Origin: CADEED01 sp043747875
GTDB lineage: Bacteria; Pseudomonadota; Gammaproteobacteria; Steroidobacterales; Steroidobacteraceae
NCBI GenBank assembly: GCA_043747875.1
Contig: JAYTOI010000034.1
Coordinates: 1 to 64,000 of the forward strand
Direction: 5' to 3'
DNA length: 64,000 bases
A program made the translations under genes and the position numbers. The notes below the pieces were generated by a model. It made no database searches and was not told the origin of the DNA. It saw nothing but the letters and a program-made list of their open reading frames with translations. Shown one piece after another: positions 15,902-24,533 of the stretch; position 1 is the first letter of the stretch; each line of letters begins with the position of its first letter.

Positions 15902-17077
15902 ATGTCTTCCTGGCCAGCGCGAACCGCCCTAACAATGTTGTCGTTGATGCCGCTCGCCCGCGCGGACGATGCGCCCGTGCGCGCCGACGACGCCGGCGGG
16001 TTCGTATTCGCCAGCTTCGCGGACAGTGGCGACTACTACACGATGACGCAGCAGGAAATGCAGGCCGCCGATGCCGAAGCCGCGGGCGGCGGCGACTACT
16101 ATGCAATGACACAGCAGGACGCCGAGCTGGTGGGCGTGGGCACCGCGACGGTGCCGATCGGCTACGAGAACGAGAAGGAGCCGTGGATCGATCGCGCGCA
16201 CCAGGGCGTATTCAACGCGGTGTGGCGCTCCGCCATGCGCATGGATCACTGGTTCGGCTCCAGCTACGACGACCCCGAATACATGGAGACCAGCGGTTCC
16301 ATCGCGCCCGCGCTGCTCTGGGACGAGTTCGACGGCTTCCAGCCGCGCGTCCGTTTCCAGGTGGATGTGCCGCTGCCGCAGCTCAACAAGCGCTTCCACG
16401 CGTTCATCGGCCGCGTGAACCGCGAAGAGTTCGTCACCGAACGCCAGCCGGGCTCGGGCGCGATCGCGCGGCAGTACGGCCCCGTCGAGGACGATGAAAC
16501 TTTGCTTGGCATCCGCTATCGCGAGCCCAAACAAGGTGGCCGTTTCGAGGCCGATGCCGGCCTGCGGCTCGCCTCGCCGCTCGACCCGTTCGTGAAGGGC
16601 AGCTACCGCTTCCTGCGCGGCTCCTCGGAGACGACGCTGTTCAGTCTGCGCGAGACCGCGTTCTGGCAGAACAGCGAGAAGTTTGGTCTCACCACCCGCG
16701 CCGACGTCGAGCGCATCCTCGACGAAGTGTGGCTGTTGCGCTGGACCGCCTCGGCAACGATCTCCCAGCGCACCGAGGGCGTGCGCGGCTACACCGCTCT
16801 GACGACGATACGCGGCCTGCCCGGCCGGCGCGCCGTCGCCGCGGAGCTGTTCACTTCGGGGGAGTTCGATGCGGATGTGCCGCTGGGCAACTACGGCTTG
16901 AAGCTCGCCTACCGGCGCAGCATCGCGCGCGAGTGGCTGGTGATCGAGACCCGCGTATCGCTGACGTTTCCGAAGGATTTTCCGTGGCAGGAGCGCGAGG
17001 CGACGTTTGGGGTCGGGGTGGGGCTGGAGATGTTTTTCGGGACCGAGCAGTTTCTTGCGAGGCCCGTGACGTTTTAA
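15902..17077 (+). CDS. Uncharacterised exported, probably outer-membrane protein
   Basis: This 391-aa protein starts at ATG after GAGGGACCC, with a short signal peptide ending ...LARA|DDAP. The mature N-terminus holds two copies of a GDYYxMTQQ repeat (near residues 41 and 63). The rest is rich in alternating aromatic/charged residues (RVRFQVDVPLPQLNKRFHAF, GLKLAYRRSI), like a beta-barrel, and ends LARPVTF with a terminal Phe as outer-membrane proteins do. No family is recognised. A GGGGACA repeat begins at its stop codon. Confidence 0.65.
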   Translation: MSSWPARTALTMLSLMPLARADDAPVRADDAGGFVFASFADSGDYYTMTQQEMQAADAEAAGGGDYYAMTQQDAELVGVGTATVPIGYENEKEPWIDRAHQGVFNAVWRSAMRMDHWFGSSYDDPEYMETSGSIAPALLWDEFDGFQPRVRFQVDVPLPQLNKRFHAFIGRVNREEFVTERQPGSGAIARQYGPVEDDETLLGIRYREPKQGGRFEADAGLRLASPLDPFVKGSYRFLRGSSETTLFSLRETAFWQNSEKFGLTTRADVERILDEVWLLRWTASATISQRTEGVRGYTALTTIRGLPGRRAVAAELFTSGEFDADVPLGNYGLKLAYRRSIAREWLVIETRVSLTFPKDFPWQEREATFGVGVGLEMFFGTEQFLARPVTF

Positions 17078-17530
17078 ATGGGGACACTCCCCATTTCCTA
17101 GCAAAAGGGGACAGACCCCAGAGGATACGCGAGCGGACGGGTGTCGAATCTCACGCGCTCGATCGGCCTGCGCACAGTTTCCCAGGGCTGACGCTCACTC
17201 CTAAGGCCGCCGAAGCGGCAGCGGCAGCGGCAGCGGCAGCGTCCGAGTCCGCGCCGCTTCGCACTCACTCGCTTGGGAATTTTGTCCCGCCCTGAATCGC
17301 CCCACCGTCTTCACTGCGTCGTCATCGCGCGCTCCCACCCTGCCCCTCCTAACTAGTTCCGGGAAGATTGCAGGACCGAGGTTCTCACCTGCATGCCGGG
17401 GCCTGATCGCTGCTCGCCCGGCTGGTTCGAACCAAGGCATCCTGCTCCGTGAAGGCGCATTCCTGCACGGCTGCGAGGCCGCCAATCTCGAGCCCATCGA
17501 CGTGCCGCGCGGCGAATAGCACAATGCCGC
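17076..17530. repeat. GGGGACA repeats and gene-free stretch before sdaA
   Basis: A palindrome (17076-17096, core TGGGGACACTCCCCA) is followed by a second GGGGACAGACCCC copy (17103-17121). Further on there is a short GCAGCG tandem run (17217-17240). A plus-frame ends at 17519 and reads protein-like in its last 30 residues (GILLREGAFLHGCEAANLEP). It has no start and no family I know, so it may be a remnant. Nothing else is evident. Confidence 0.5.
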
Positions 17531-18934
17531 ATGGCACTCAGCGTCTTCGACCTGTTCAAGATCGGCATCGGGCCGTCGAGCTCGCATACCGTAGGACCGA
17601 TGCGCGCGGCGCGGCAGTTCGCGGCGCGGCTGCGTGAGGGCGGGTTGTTAGGGCGCGTCACGCGCGTGTCCGCCACCTTGTACGGCTCGCTCGGTGCCAC
17701 CGGCAAGGGACACGGCAGCGACAAGGCCGTGCTGCTGGGCCTGTCGGGCCACGAACCCGATACGGTGGACGTCGACGCCATTGCGGGGCTCGTGCAAGGG
17801 GCGCGTACCAGCGGCGAGTTGGCGTTGCTGGGCGAACGGACGATCCGCTTCGACGAGAAGCGCGATCTCGTCTTCAACCACAGGGACACGCTGCCGCTGC
17901 ATTCGAACGGCATGCGTTTCATCGCCTCGGCGCAGGACGGCACGGAGCTCGCGAACGGCGTGTACTACTCCGTGGGCGGTGGGTTCGTGGTGCGAGACGA
18001 GCCCGCGCAGGGCGAGACGACGGGCGGCGCCGCGGGAAAGCGCATCGTGCCGGATCTCACCGTGCTGCCGCTGCCGTTTCGCAGCGGCGACGAGTTGTTA
18101 GCGCTGTGCGAGCGGGAGCAGCTTTCCATCGCCGGCATCATGCGGCGCAACGAGCGCTGCTGGCGCAGCGATGCGGACCTCGACGCGGGGTTGCTGAACC
18201 TCTGGCACGTCATGCAGGCCTGCGTGCGGCGTGGCTGCGAGACGCCGGGCGTGCTGCCGGGCGGTTACAAGGTGAAGCGCCGCGCGTCCGATCTCCATCG
18301 GCAATTGACTGCGCCTCAAGTGGCAGCGCCGAGCGATCCATTGATAGCGCTCGACTGGGTGAACCTGTGGGCACTGGCGGTGAACGAGGAGAATGCGGCC
18401 GGCGGCCGTGTCGTCACGGCGCCCACGAACGGCGCCGCCGGCATCGTGCCCGCGCTGATGCACTACTACGCGCGCTTCGTGCATGGCGCGAACGACGCGG
18501 GCATCGCGGATTTCCTGCTCACTGCCGCCGCTATTGGCTTTCTCTACAAGGAGAACGCGTCGATCTCGGGTGCCGAGGTGGGTTGTCAGGGCGAGGTCGG
18601 CGTCGCCTGCTCGATGGCCGCGGCGGGATTGACGGCGGTGCTGGGCGGAACGGTGATGCAAGTGGAGAACGCGGCCGAGATCGCGATGGAGCATCACCTG
18701 GGGCTCACCTGCGATCCGGTGGGCGGGCTGGTGCAGATTCCGTGCATCGAACGCAATGCGATCGGCGCGGCGAAGGCCATCAACGTGGCGCGCATGGCAT
18801 TGCGCGGCGATGGCACGCACTACGTGTCGCTCGACAAGGTGATCAAGACCATGCGCGAGACCGGCGCGGACATGAAGACCAAGTACAAGGAGACGTCACG
18901 CGGCGGCCTGGCGGTGAATATCGTCGAGTGCTGA
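17531..18934 (+). CDS. sdaA: L-serine ammonia-lyase (L-serine dehydratase), single chain
   Basis: This enzyme deaminates L-serine to pyruvate using an oxygen-labile [4Fe-4S] cluster; it needs no PLP. It has 467 aa, the normal length of the one-chain enzyme. The beta domain starts SVFDLFKIGIGPSSSHTVGP. The catalytic alpha domain has APTNGAAGIVPA, AEVGCQGEVGVACSMAAAG and LTCDPVGGLVQIPC, which supply the cluster cysteines. CACAAT lies six to eleven bases before the ATG and no strong ribosome-binding site is seen. It is isolated between repeat elements. Confidence 0.95.
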   Translation: MALSVFDLFKIGIGPSSSHTVGPMRAARQFAARLREGGLLGRVTRVSATLYGSLGATGKGHGSDKAVLLGLSGHEPDTVDVDAIAGLVQGARTSGELALLGERTIRFDEKRDLVFNHRDTLPLHSNGMRFIASAQDGTELANGVYYSVGGGFVVRDEPAQGETTGGAAGKRIVPDLTVLPLPFRSGDELLALCEREQLSIAGIMRRNERCWRSDADLDAGLLNLWHVMQACVRRGCETPGVLPGGYKVKRRASDLHRQLTAPQVAAPSDPLIALDWVNLWALAVNEENAAGGRVVTAPTNGAAGIVPALMHYYARFVHGANDAGIADFLLTAAAIGFLYKENASISGAEVGCQGEVGVACSMAAAGLTAVLGGTVMQVENAAEIAMEHHLGLTCDPVGGLVQIPCIERNAIGAAKAINVARMALRGDGTHYVSLDKVIKTMRETGADMKTKYKETSRGGLAVNIVEC

Positions 18935-18959
18935 GAAAAAGGGGACAGAGCTATTTTCG
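18935..18959. repeat. Solo GGGGACAGA repeat
   Basis: AAAAAGGGGACAGAGCTATTTTCG directly follows the sdaA stop. It is a half-element of the GGGGACA family, and the AGAGGACAGATCTAT stretch at 42897 is similar. Confidence 0.5.
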
Positions 18960-18986
18960 CCGTGCCATGGCGTATGCTCCGGGACC

Positions 18987-19529
18987 ATGAAAACCCGCCT
19001 GTTCGCCGCCACGCCGGTCGTCACTCTGGTCGTCGCTATGGGGGCCACCTTGCTGGCGTTGCCGGCGTTCGCGGAGAAGCCGCAGGTCAAACCGTACGCG
19101 GCGGGGTCGCCATCCGGTGGAATTCCGCTGTGGAACCCGGGCGACCAGTTCGTCGCCGTCGCGAGCGGCACGTGTTCCGGCAGCTGTCCGGTCTATGAGC
19201 TGTACGTGTTCGAAGATGGACGCGTGGTGTTCGCCGGCCGAAAAGATACCGGCAAGGTCGGCGTGTTTCGCAAGCAGGTCGGCGCCGACGCGTATGCCGA
19301 GCTGCTGACCATGATCATCCGTACGAAGGTGCTCGATCGGGACATGAAGCGCGGCACATGCCTCAAGGGCCGTCCGATGCTCACGGTGATGCGGTCCATG
19401 GCCGACGGCAAGAGCATGCTCATGAACTCGCTGAATCCCGGCTGCGAGAAGCACTCGGACGTCGCGAAGCAGATCGAACAGCAGTTCATCGAGTGGACCG
19501 AAGTCGAACTCTGGATCGCCGCCAAATAA
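18987..19529 (+). CDS. DUF6438-type exported protein
   Basis: This is an exported 180-aa protein of unknown function. A signal peptide (residues 1-29, PAFA|EK) is followed by the signature CSGSCPVYELYVFEDGRVVF, which matches the DUF6438 pattern (CxGxCPxY...DG.V.Y.G). Four cysteines in the mature part (two in CSGSC, one in RGTC, one in NPGC) may form disulfides. The stop codon lies inside the left arm of a long inverted repeat, which could serve as its transcription terminator. Confidence 0.75.
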   Translation: MKTRLFAATPVVTLVVAMGATLLALPAFAEKPQVKPYAAGSPSGGIPLWNPGDQFVAVASGTCSGSCPVYELYVFEDGRVVFAGRKDTGKVGVFRKQVGADAYAELLTMIIRTKVLDRDMKRGTCLKGRPMLTVMRSMADGKSMLMNSLNPGCEKHSDVAKQIEQQFIEWTEVELWIAAK

Positions 19530-19627
19530 TGGGGACATTCCTCATTTTCTTGTAACAAAGTGGGCAAACGAACCGCGCGACTGATCTCGAGCTTTGTTAC
19601 AAGAAAATGAGGAATGTCCCCATTATT
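19525..19627. repeat. Perfect long inverted repeat of the GGGGACATTCCTCATTT family
   Basis: Two 36-bp arms (19525-19560 and 19592-19627) are perfect reverse complements around a 31-base spacer. The arm core TGGGGACATTCCTCATTT and the TTGTAACAA segment match those of 5208-5309. It sits between convergent genes and overlaps the stop of the upstream one. Confidence 0.85.
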
Positions 19628-19663
19628 CCTGCCCCGCCAAACCACTGCCGGATGCTGCTCTAA

Positions 19664-20251
19664 CTAGTTCGGGTACAGCGTCTCCGGAATCTCGGCGATC
19701 GACTCGATCGGCGCGCCGGACGCCTTGGCGGCGCTCTCCACGGCCGCCATGTCCGGCGCCTCGTACACCCAGTACGAATCGTCCTGATCGGCCGAACCGT
19801 AGGAGGTCAGCAGCGTCACGCCATACTTCGCGTCGCCATCGGCGCGCGCGGGCGCAGCTCCGGAGCGCTTCACGAGGTAGCGGTGATTGCCCGTGCGGAC
19901 GGTCTGCACTGCGCCACCCGGTTCGCGCTTGATGTCATTCGGAATCTCGGTGACGGTGTCCACCGGCAGTCCGTTCAGCCTGGCCGCGTCGCGCACGGCC
20001 TGCTCGCTCGGGCCGGTGTATACGCAGTACGTTTTGGTCTTGTCCGCGTTGGCGTACGATTTCTCCCAGCCCACGCCCAGCGATGCGTTGTTCGCGTTCA
20101 CTTTCTGTTTCACCGCGGCGTCGACGCCGGCGAGCGCGCCGGCGGGGAACGTGCGCTCGATCAGGTAGCGATGCTTGGTGACCGGCGCCTCGTCGGCCAT
20201 GCCCGCGGTCGCCATGGACAGCGCAGTCGCGGCACAAAGTACTCTCATCAT
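19664..20251 (-). CDS. Exported protein with two DUF4242 repeats
   Basis: This 195-aa exported protein has a signal peptide to about residue 19 (AGMA|DE). Two similar ferredoxin-fold halves follow: HRYLIERTFPAG...KSYANADKTKTYCVYTGPSE and HRYLVKRSG...TSYGSADQDDSYWVYEAPD. Each fits DUF4242, which includes a nickel-binding protein in actinobacteria. Function here is unknown. GGAGACGACG precedes two consecutive ATG codons, and either could start it. Confidence 0.75.
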   Translation of the reverse strand: MMRVLCAATALSMATAGMADEAPVTKHRYLIERTFPAGALAGVDAAVKQKVNANNASLGVGWEKSYANADKTKTYCVYTGPSEQAVRDAARLNGLPVDTVTEIPNDIKREPGGAVQTVRTGNHRYLVKRSGAAPARADGDAKYGVTLLTSYGSADQDDSYWVYEAPDMAAVESAAKASGAPIESIAEIPETLYPN

Positions 20252-20387
20252 CGTCGTCTCCGGTGTTTCAATGCAGGTTGCTAACTAGTCTCGACGTCTG
20301 ACACAGTAGGCGCCGACGACATTTTTTCGAATGGCCGTGCGTCCGGGGTTGTTGCCCCAGCGTCCGCGGCCGGGCCGGGAGATTTTC

Positions 20388-21362
20388 ATGGATGCACTTT
20401 CAGACGTGTTGCGGGCCGTGCGCCTGACCGGGGCGTTTTTCTTCGACGTGCAGGCCAGCGGGCCGTGGGTGGCGGAGACGCCGCGCGGCCGCGACGTGGT
20501 CGGAGCGATGTTTCCCGGCACCGGGTCCGATCACCTCATCTCGTATCACCTCATCATGCAGGGTACGTGCTGGGCGACGCTCGACGGAGAAGAGCCCATC
20601 GCGCTGAAGGCCGGTGACATCATCGTCCTGCCGCACGGCGACACGCACGTGCTCGCGACCGAGCCCGGCATGCGGCGCACGCCCGAGATGTCGATCTACC
20701 GCATGCCGAAGGACGGCATGCTGCCCACCAGGATTTCCGTCGGCACCGAGGGCGGCGAGCAGGCGCATTTCGTCTGCGGGTTCCTGGCCTGCGATTCGCG
20801 CCCGTACAATCCGCTGCTCACCGCACTGCCGCGCGTCATCCACGTCAGCGACCATGCCAGCGGCGCGCTCGGCGCGTACTTCCGGGCGGCATTGGCGGAA
20901 TCCAAGGGATCGCGAATGGGGGGCGCATGCATGCTCGGGCGCATCAGCGAGCTCATGTTCGTCGACGTCGTGCGCCGCCATCTGGAATCGCTGCCACCCG
21001 GGCGCACGAATTGGCTCGCGGGGCTGCGCGATGCATACCTCGGCCGCGCGCTCGCGGCGTTGCATGCCGACCCCGCACGCGACTGGACTCTCGAGGCGCT
21101 GGCGCACGAAGCAGCGCTGTCGCGCTCCGCGTTCGCCGAGCGGTTCACCGAGTTCATCGGCCAGCCGCCCATGCAGTACCTCGCGAGCTGGCGCATGCAA
21201 CTCGCCACTAACTACCTGCGCACCACCACCGACTCGGTGTCGTCGATCGCCTCCAAGGTCGGGTACGACTCGGAAGCCGCGTTCAGCCGCGCGTTCAAGA
21301 AGGCGGTGGGCGCGCCGCCCAGCGAGTGGCGCAGCACGCACCTGTCGGGTTTCGCCGCCTAG
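20388..21362 (+). CDS. AraC-family transcriptional regulator with cupin domain
   Basis: This is a DNA-binding regulator of 324 aa. The N-terminal cupin-type sensor domain (residues 1-190) has DIIVLPHGDTHVLATEP. The C-terminal pair of helix-turn-helix motifs (about 215-320) has WTLEALAHEAALSRSAFAER and SVSSIASKVGYDSEAAFSRA. The start is the ATG after GGGAG; a longer frame begins at 20331. It matches the group that usually acts on a neighbouring oxidoreductase gene. Here the next gene is a flavin-fold stress protein, which may be its target. Confidence 0.9.
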   Translation: MDALSDVLRAVRLTGAFFFDVQASGPWVAETPRGRDVVGAMFPGTGSDHLISYHLIMQGTCWATLDGEEPIALKAGDIIVLPHGDTHVLATEPGMRRTPEMSIYRMPKDGMLPTRISVGTEGGEQAHFVCGFLACDSRPYNPLLTALPRVIHVSDHASGALGAYFRAALAESKGSRMGGACMLGRISELMFVDVVRRHLESLPPGRTNWLAGLRDAYLGRALAALHADPARDWTLEALAHEAALSRSAFAERFTEFIGQPPMQYLASWRMQLATNYLRTTTDSVSSIASKVGYDSEAAFSRAFKKAVGAPPSEWRSTHLSGFAA

Positions 21363-21474
21363 ACGGTTCGGAGCGGGCTGGATAGGACCCGCCTGACAGC
21401 AACCCGCTTCCGAGTCCGCGTTCTTCGGGACACCGCAGACGCGATGCTGCCGACCCTATTCCCAGGAGCAGCTC

Positions 21475-21975
21475 ATGAGCACCGAAGTCGAGATCGAGGC
21501 GAAATTCTGGAAGGCGCTGGACAGCGACCGCACGGCAATGCTGGGGCTGGTCGGCCCGGACGCCGGGCATGCCCAGCCCATGACGGCGCAGATCCTGCAC
21601 GAAGCGGACGAGCGCGGACCGATCTGGTTCTTCAGCGCGAAGGATGTGGAGTTGGTGCGCGCCACCGGCACCTCACACCGCGCGATGCTGCAATTCTCCG
21701 CGAAGGGACACGATCTGTTCGCGTCGATTCAGGGTGAGCTGCATGCAGTCGACAATCGCGTCATGGTCGATCGGTTGTGGAGCCCGTTCGTCGCCGCGTG
21801 GTACGAGGGCGGCAAGGACGATCCCAAGCTGCAGCTGCTGAGGTTCGAACCGCACGAAGCACAGGTGTGGCTGAACGAGCACAGTCTGTTTGCGGGGGTG
21901 AAGCTCCTGCTAGGCCGGGATCCGAAGCGCGAATACAAGGATAAGGTCGCGGACATCCGCATGGACCGGCACTAG
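21475..21975 (+). CDS. Pyridoxamine 5'-phosphate oxidase-fold general stress protein
   Basis: This split-barrel flavin-binding protein is of the general stress protein 26 type, 166 aa. Features are MTAQILHEADERGPIWFFSAK early and WSPFVAAWYEGGKDDPKLQLLRF, which is diagnostic for the group, in the middle. The last strand is EAQVWLNEHSLFAG. It starts with CAGGAGC eight bases upstream. Members bind FMN/FAD, and the enzyme reaction is generally unknown. Confidence 0.85.
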   Translation: MSTEVEIEAKFWKALDSDRTAMLGLVGPDAGHAQPMTAQILHEADERGPIWFFSAKDVELVRATGTSHRAMLQFSAKGHDLFASIQGELHAVDNRVMVDRLWSPFVAAWYEGGKDDPKLQLLRFEPHEAQVWLNEHSLFAGVKLLLGRDPKREYKDKVADIRMDRH

Positions 21976-22081
21976 TCCCGGACTCCGGGCGCCGCGGCGG
22001 CCGGCGCAACAAAACTGCAATCTTGGCGCGGGAGGATCGCTCTTCCCGCTGCCAGCAGCGCATGCAAATGAACACCCCGAT

Positions 22082-23005
22082 ATGCCGCTGAATTCGATCG
22101 ACCACGACGAGCTCATCCAGCGCGTGCGCCGCGATCTCCTCGACTCCTGGGACGAGGAGCTCGAGATGGACGTCGAGGACTATCACCCCTTGCCCGACTT
22201 GCCCGACGGCGGCGCGAGCGGCGCGGGTGAGAAGGACTATCGCAAGACTTACTTTCAGCAGCTCTTCCGGCTCCAGGGCGAGCTGGTGCGCCTGCAGGAC
22301 TGGGTTTCGGCCACGAAGCAGAAGGTGGTCATCCTGTTCGAAGGACGTGACGCCGCCGGCAAAGGCGGCGCCATCAAGCGCATCACGCAGAAGCTCAATC
22401 CGCGCGTGTGCCGGGTGGTCGCGTTGCCCGCGCCGAACGATCGCGAACGCACGCAGTGGTATTTCCAGCGCTATGTCGCGCATCTGCCGGCCGGCGGCGA
22501 GATCGTGCTGTTCGACCGCAGCTGGTACAACCGCGCCGGCGTCGAGCATGTCATGGGTTTCTGCACGCCCGACGAGTACGAGGATTTCTACCGTTCGGCG
22601 CCGGAATTCGAGCGCATGCTGGTGCGCGCGGGGATTCGGCTGCTGAAGTATTGGTTCTCCATCACCGACGAGGAGCAGCACCTGCGCTTCCTCGGCCGCA
22701 TCCATGACCCGCTGAAGCAGTGGAAGCTGTCCCCGATGGATCTGGAATCCCGGCGTCGCTGGGAGGACTACACCAAGGCAAAGGAAGTGATGCTCGAGCG
22801 CAGCCACATTCCAGAGGCACCGTGGTGGGTGGTGCAGGCCGTGGACAAGAAGCGCGCGCGGCTCAACTGCATCGATCACCTGCTGAAGCAGTTTGCGTAC
22901 GATGACATTCCGAAGTCGGATGTTTTCCTACCCGAGCGCGAACGGCATGAACACTATTCGCGGCAGGCGGTGCCCGAGTCGATGCTGGTGCCCGAGATCT
23001 ATTGA
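22082..23005 (+). CDS. ppk2: Polyphosphate kinase 2
   Basis: This cytoplasmic kinase uses polyphosphate to phosphorylate nucleotides (GDP/ADP to GTP/ATP). It has 307 aa, the usual single-domain (class I-like) length. It has Walker A FEGRDAAGKGGAIKRI, Walker B VLFDRSWYNRAGVEHVMGFC and the lid region RIHDPLKQWKLSPMDLESRRRWEDY. The acidic N-terminus (WDEELEMDVEDYHPLPDLPD) is common in the class. It is a single gene, with nothing around it linked to phosphate. Confidence 0.93.
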   Translation: MPLNSIDHDELIQRVRRDLLDSWDEELEMDVEDYHPLPDLPDGGASGAGEKDYRKTYFQQLFRLQGELVRLQDWVSATKQKVVILFEGRDAAGKGGAIKRITQKLNPRVCRVVALPAPNDRERTQWYFQRYVAHLPAGGEIVLFDRSWYNRAGVEHVMGFCTPDEYEDFYRSAPEFERMLVRAGIRLLKYWFSITDEEQHLRFLGRIHDPLKQWKLSPMDLESRRRWEDYTKAKEVMLERSHIPEAPWWVVQAVDKKRARLNCIDHLLKQFAYDDIPKSDVFLPERERHEHYSRQAVPESMLVPEIY

Positions 23006-23145
23006 GCCGACGTCGCCGCGGTGCGACGTCCCACCTGGCCTGACAAACATCCCCGTCCGAGCCGCGACACATCGGCACTAGCGGCCGGCGCCGTCGCCCT
23101 GCTGTGCTCCGTATGGTGTTCTGTCCGATGGCGCAGGAGTGAAGC

Positions 23146-23658
23146 ATGCACAAGATCGAAAGAGCGATCGTGGTGAACCGTCCCGTGACGACGGTCTACA
23201 ACCAATGGACACAGTTCGAGGCGTTTCCGGATTTCATGTCGAGCGTGCTCGAAGCGCATCAACGCGACGATACGCACGTGCGCTGGAAGGCATCCTTCGG
23301 CCGCAAGATCAAGGAATGGGACGCGCAGATCACGGAGCAGGTACCGGACCGCCGCATCTCGTGGAAAAGCGTGTCCGGCGCGCACAATGCCGGCACGGTG
23401 CGCTTCAAGCCGCTGGGCGCCGACGGCACGGAAGTGCACCTGTTGCTCGCGTATGAGCCCGATGGCGTGTACGAGAGATTGGGCATTCTGGTCGGCGCCG
23501 TGAGAGCGCGCGTCGACGAATCGCTGCATGCCTTCAAGAGATTCTGCGAGCACCACTATCACGAGACCGGCGCCTGGCGCGGTGAAGTCGTGCAAGGCGA
23601 AGCTCATCGGCAACCCGTCGTACACGCCCGCGAAGGCTGGCCACTCGCCGGGCACTAG
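23146..23658 (+). CDS. SRPBCC-family (polyketide cyclase/dehydrase-like) protein
   Basis: This START/Bet v1-fold protein has 170 aa. It begins KIERAIVVNRPVTTVYNQWTQFEAFPDFM, the characteristic entry to this fold, with TVRFKPLGADGTEVHLLLAY in the sheet and a long C-terminal helix (VRARVDESLHAFKRFCE). These proteins bind hydrophobic ligands, and the group with this N-terminus is often linked to stress or membrane proteins. CAGGAG is nine bases before the ATG. No partner is clear. Confidence 0.85.
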   Translation: MHKIERAIVVNRPVTTVYNQWTQFEAFPDFMSSVLEAHQRDDTHVRWKASFGRKIKEWDAQITEQVPDRRISWKSVSGAHNAGTVRFKPLGADGTEVHLLLAYEPDGVYERLGILVGAVRARVDESLHAFKRFCEHHYHETGAWRGEVVQGEAHRQPVVHAREGWPLAGH

Positions 23659-23666
23659 TTAGGCGC

Positions 23667-23684
23667 CGCCTGCGATCGCAGGCG
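23667..23684. other. 18-bp perfect palindrome
   Basis: CGCCTGCGATCGCAGGCG is a perfect palindrome (GCGATCGC core) just after the SRPBCC stop and 57 bases before the next start. It could be a weak terminator stem or an operator. Only three T residues follow. Confidence 0.4.
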
Positions 23685-23740
23685 GACGTTTGCACATATT
23701 GGCATATACTGGGGCCCGCTTTCGTCCCAGGACCCCGCCC

Positions 23741-24433
23741 ATGCGCCCACACCACCGCGAACGTCATCGTCTGGCCCGGGTCGGCTGGCTGCGCGCCGCG
23801 GTGCTCGGCTCGAACGACGGCATCGTCTCCACGGCCAGTCTCATGCTCGGCGTCGCGGCGGCGGACATGGCGCGCAGCGACATCCTGCTGGCCGGCAGCG
23901 CGGGACTGGTCGCCGGTGCCATGTCCATGGCTGCGGGCGAATACGTCTCCGTGCATTCGCAGGCGGACGCCGAACGTGCCGACATCGAGCGCGAGCGCGG
24001 CGAGCTGGCAGCCGACGCGGTCAGCGAGCAGCGCGAGCTCGCCTCCATCTACGTCGAGCGTGGACTCGATCCACACCTTGCGCACCAGGTGGCCGAACAA
24101 CTCACTGCGCGCGACGCGCTCGGCGCGCATGTACGCGACGAGCTCGGCATCGTGAGCGGGACGCGCGCGCGTCCGATCCAGGCCGCGCTCGCCTCTGCCG
24201 CCAGCTTCGCTTTGGGCGCGGCCCTGCCACTGGCCATAACGATGGTGGCACCGCCAGGCGCGTTACGCTCACTGATCGCCGGCGCGTCTCTGCTGTGTCT
24301 CGCGTTCACCGGCGCCGTTGCCGCACGCGCGGGCGGCGCATCGATGGCCACCGGCGCGATGCGCGTGGCGTTCTGGGGCGCCCTCGCGATGGCGGTGACG
24401 ACCGCGGTCGGCGCCGCGTTTCACATGGCCTGA
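23741..24433 (+). CDS. VIT1/CCC1-family metal (Fe/Mn) transporter
   Basis: This integral membrane transporter is of the vacuolar-iron-transporter family, 230 aa. It opens WLRAAVLGSNDGIVSTASLM, the conserved TM1 signature, followed by SAGLVAGAMSMAAGEYVSVHSQ (TM2). A long charged cytoplasmic metal-binding helix-loop (about residues 75-150) and three C-terminal TM segments follow. No ferritin-like domain is attached. In bacteria such proteins export Fe2+ or Mn2+. The ATG at 23741 was chosen; an in-frame upstream codon gives an unlikely extension. Confidence 0.9.
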   Translation: MRPHHRERHRLARVGWLRAAVLGSNDGIVSTASLMLGVAAADMARSDILLAGSAGLVAGAMSMAAGEYVSVHSQADAERADIERERGELAADAVSEQRELASIYVERGLDPHLAHQVAEQLTARDALGAHVRDELGIVSGTRARPIQAALASAASFALGAALPLAITMVAPPGALRSLIAGASLLCLAFTGAVAARAGGASMATGAMRVAFWGALAMAVTTAVGAAFHMA

Positions 24434-24533
24434 TCGTCGCGCCTCACAACCTCACACCACACGACGCGGGAACATTCCCGCTGCACCGGACATTAACTGC
24501 GCACTGCGATTCTCTCGCAATGGGGTGCTCAAA

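Noticed and set aside
14641..16497. A 618-codon open frame on the plus strand spanning the acyltransferase and the next gene
   Set aside because: It is out of frame with two well-supported genes, crosses their boundary and has an Arg/Ala/His-rich composition typical of a GC-rich shadow frame.
17217..17240. GCAGCG run as a regulatory or CRISPR-like repeat
   Set aside because: It is a short simple-sequence tract without spacers.
18092..18105. TGTTAGCGCTGTGC inside sdaA as a third LacI operator
   Set aside because: It lies in coding sequence of an unrelated gene and follows the general TTG-TTA-GCG codon context.
23690..23710. TTGCAC...TATACT as a sigma-70 promoter for the VIT gene
   Set aside because: The spacer is only nine bases, far from the usual 16-18.
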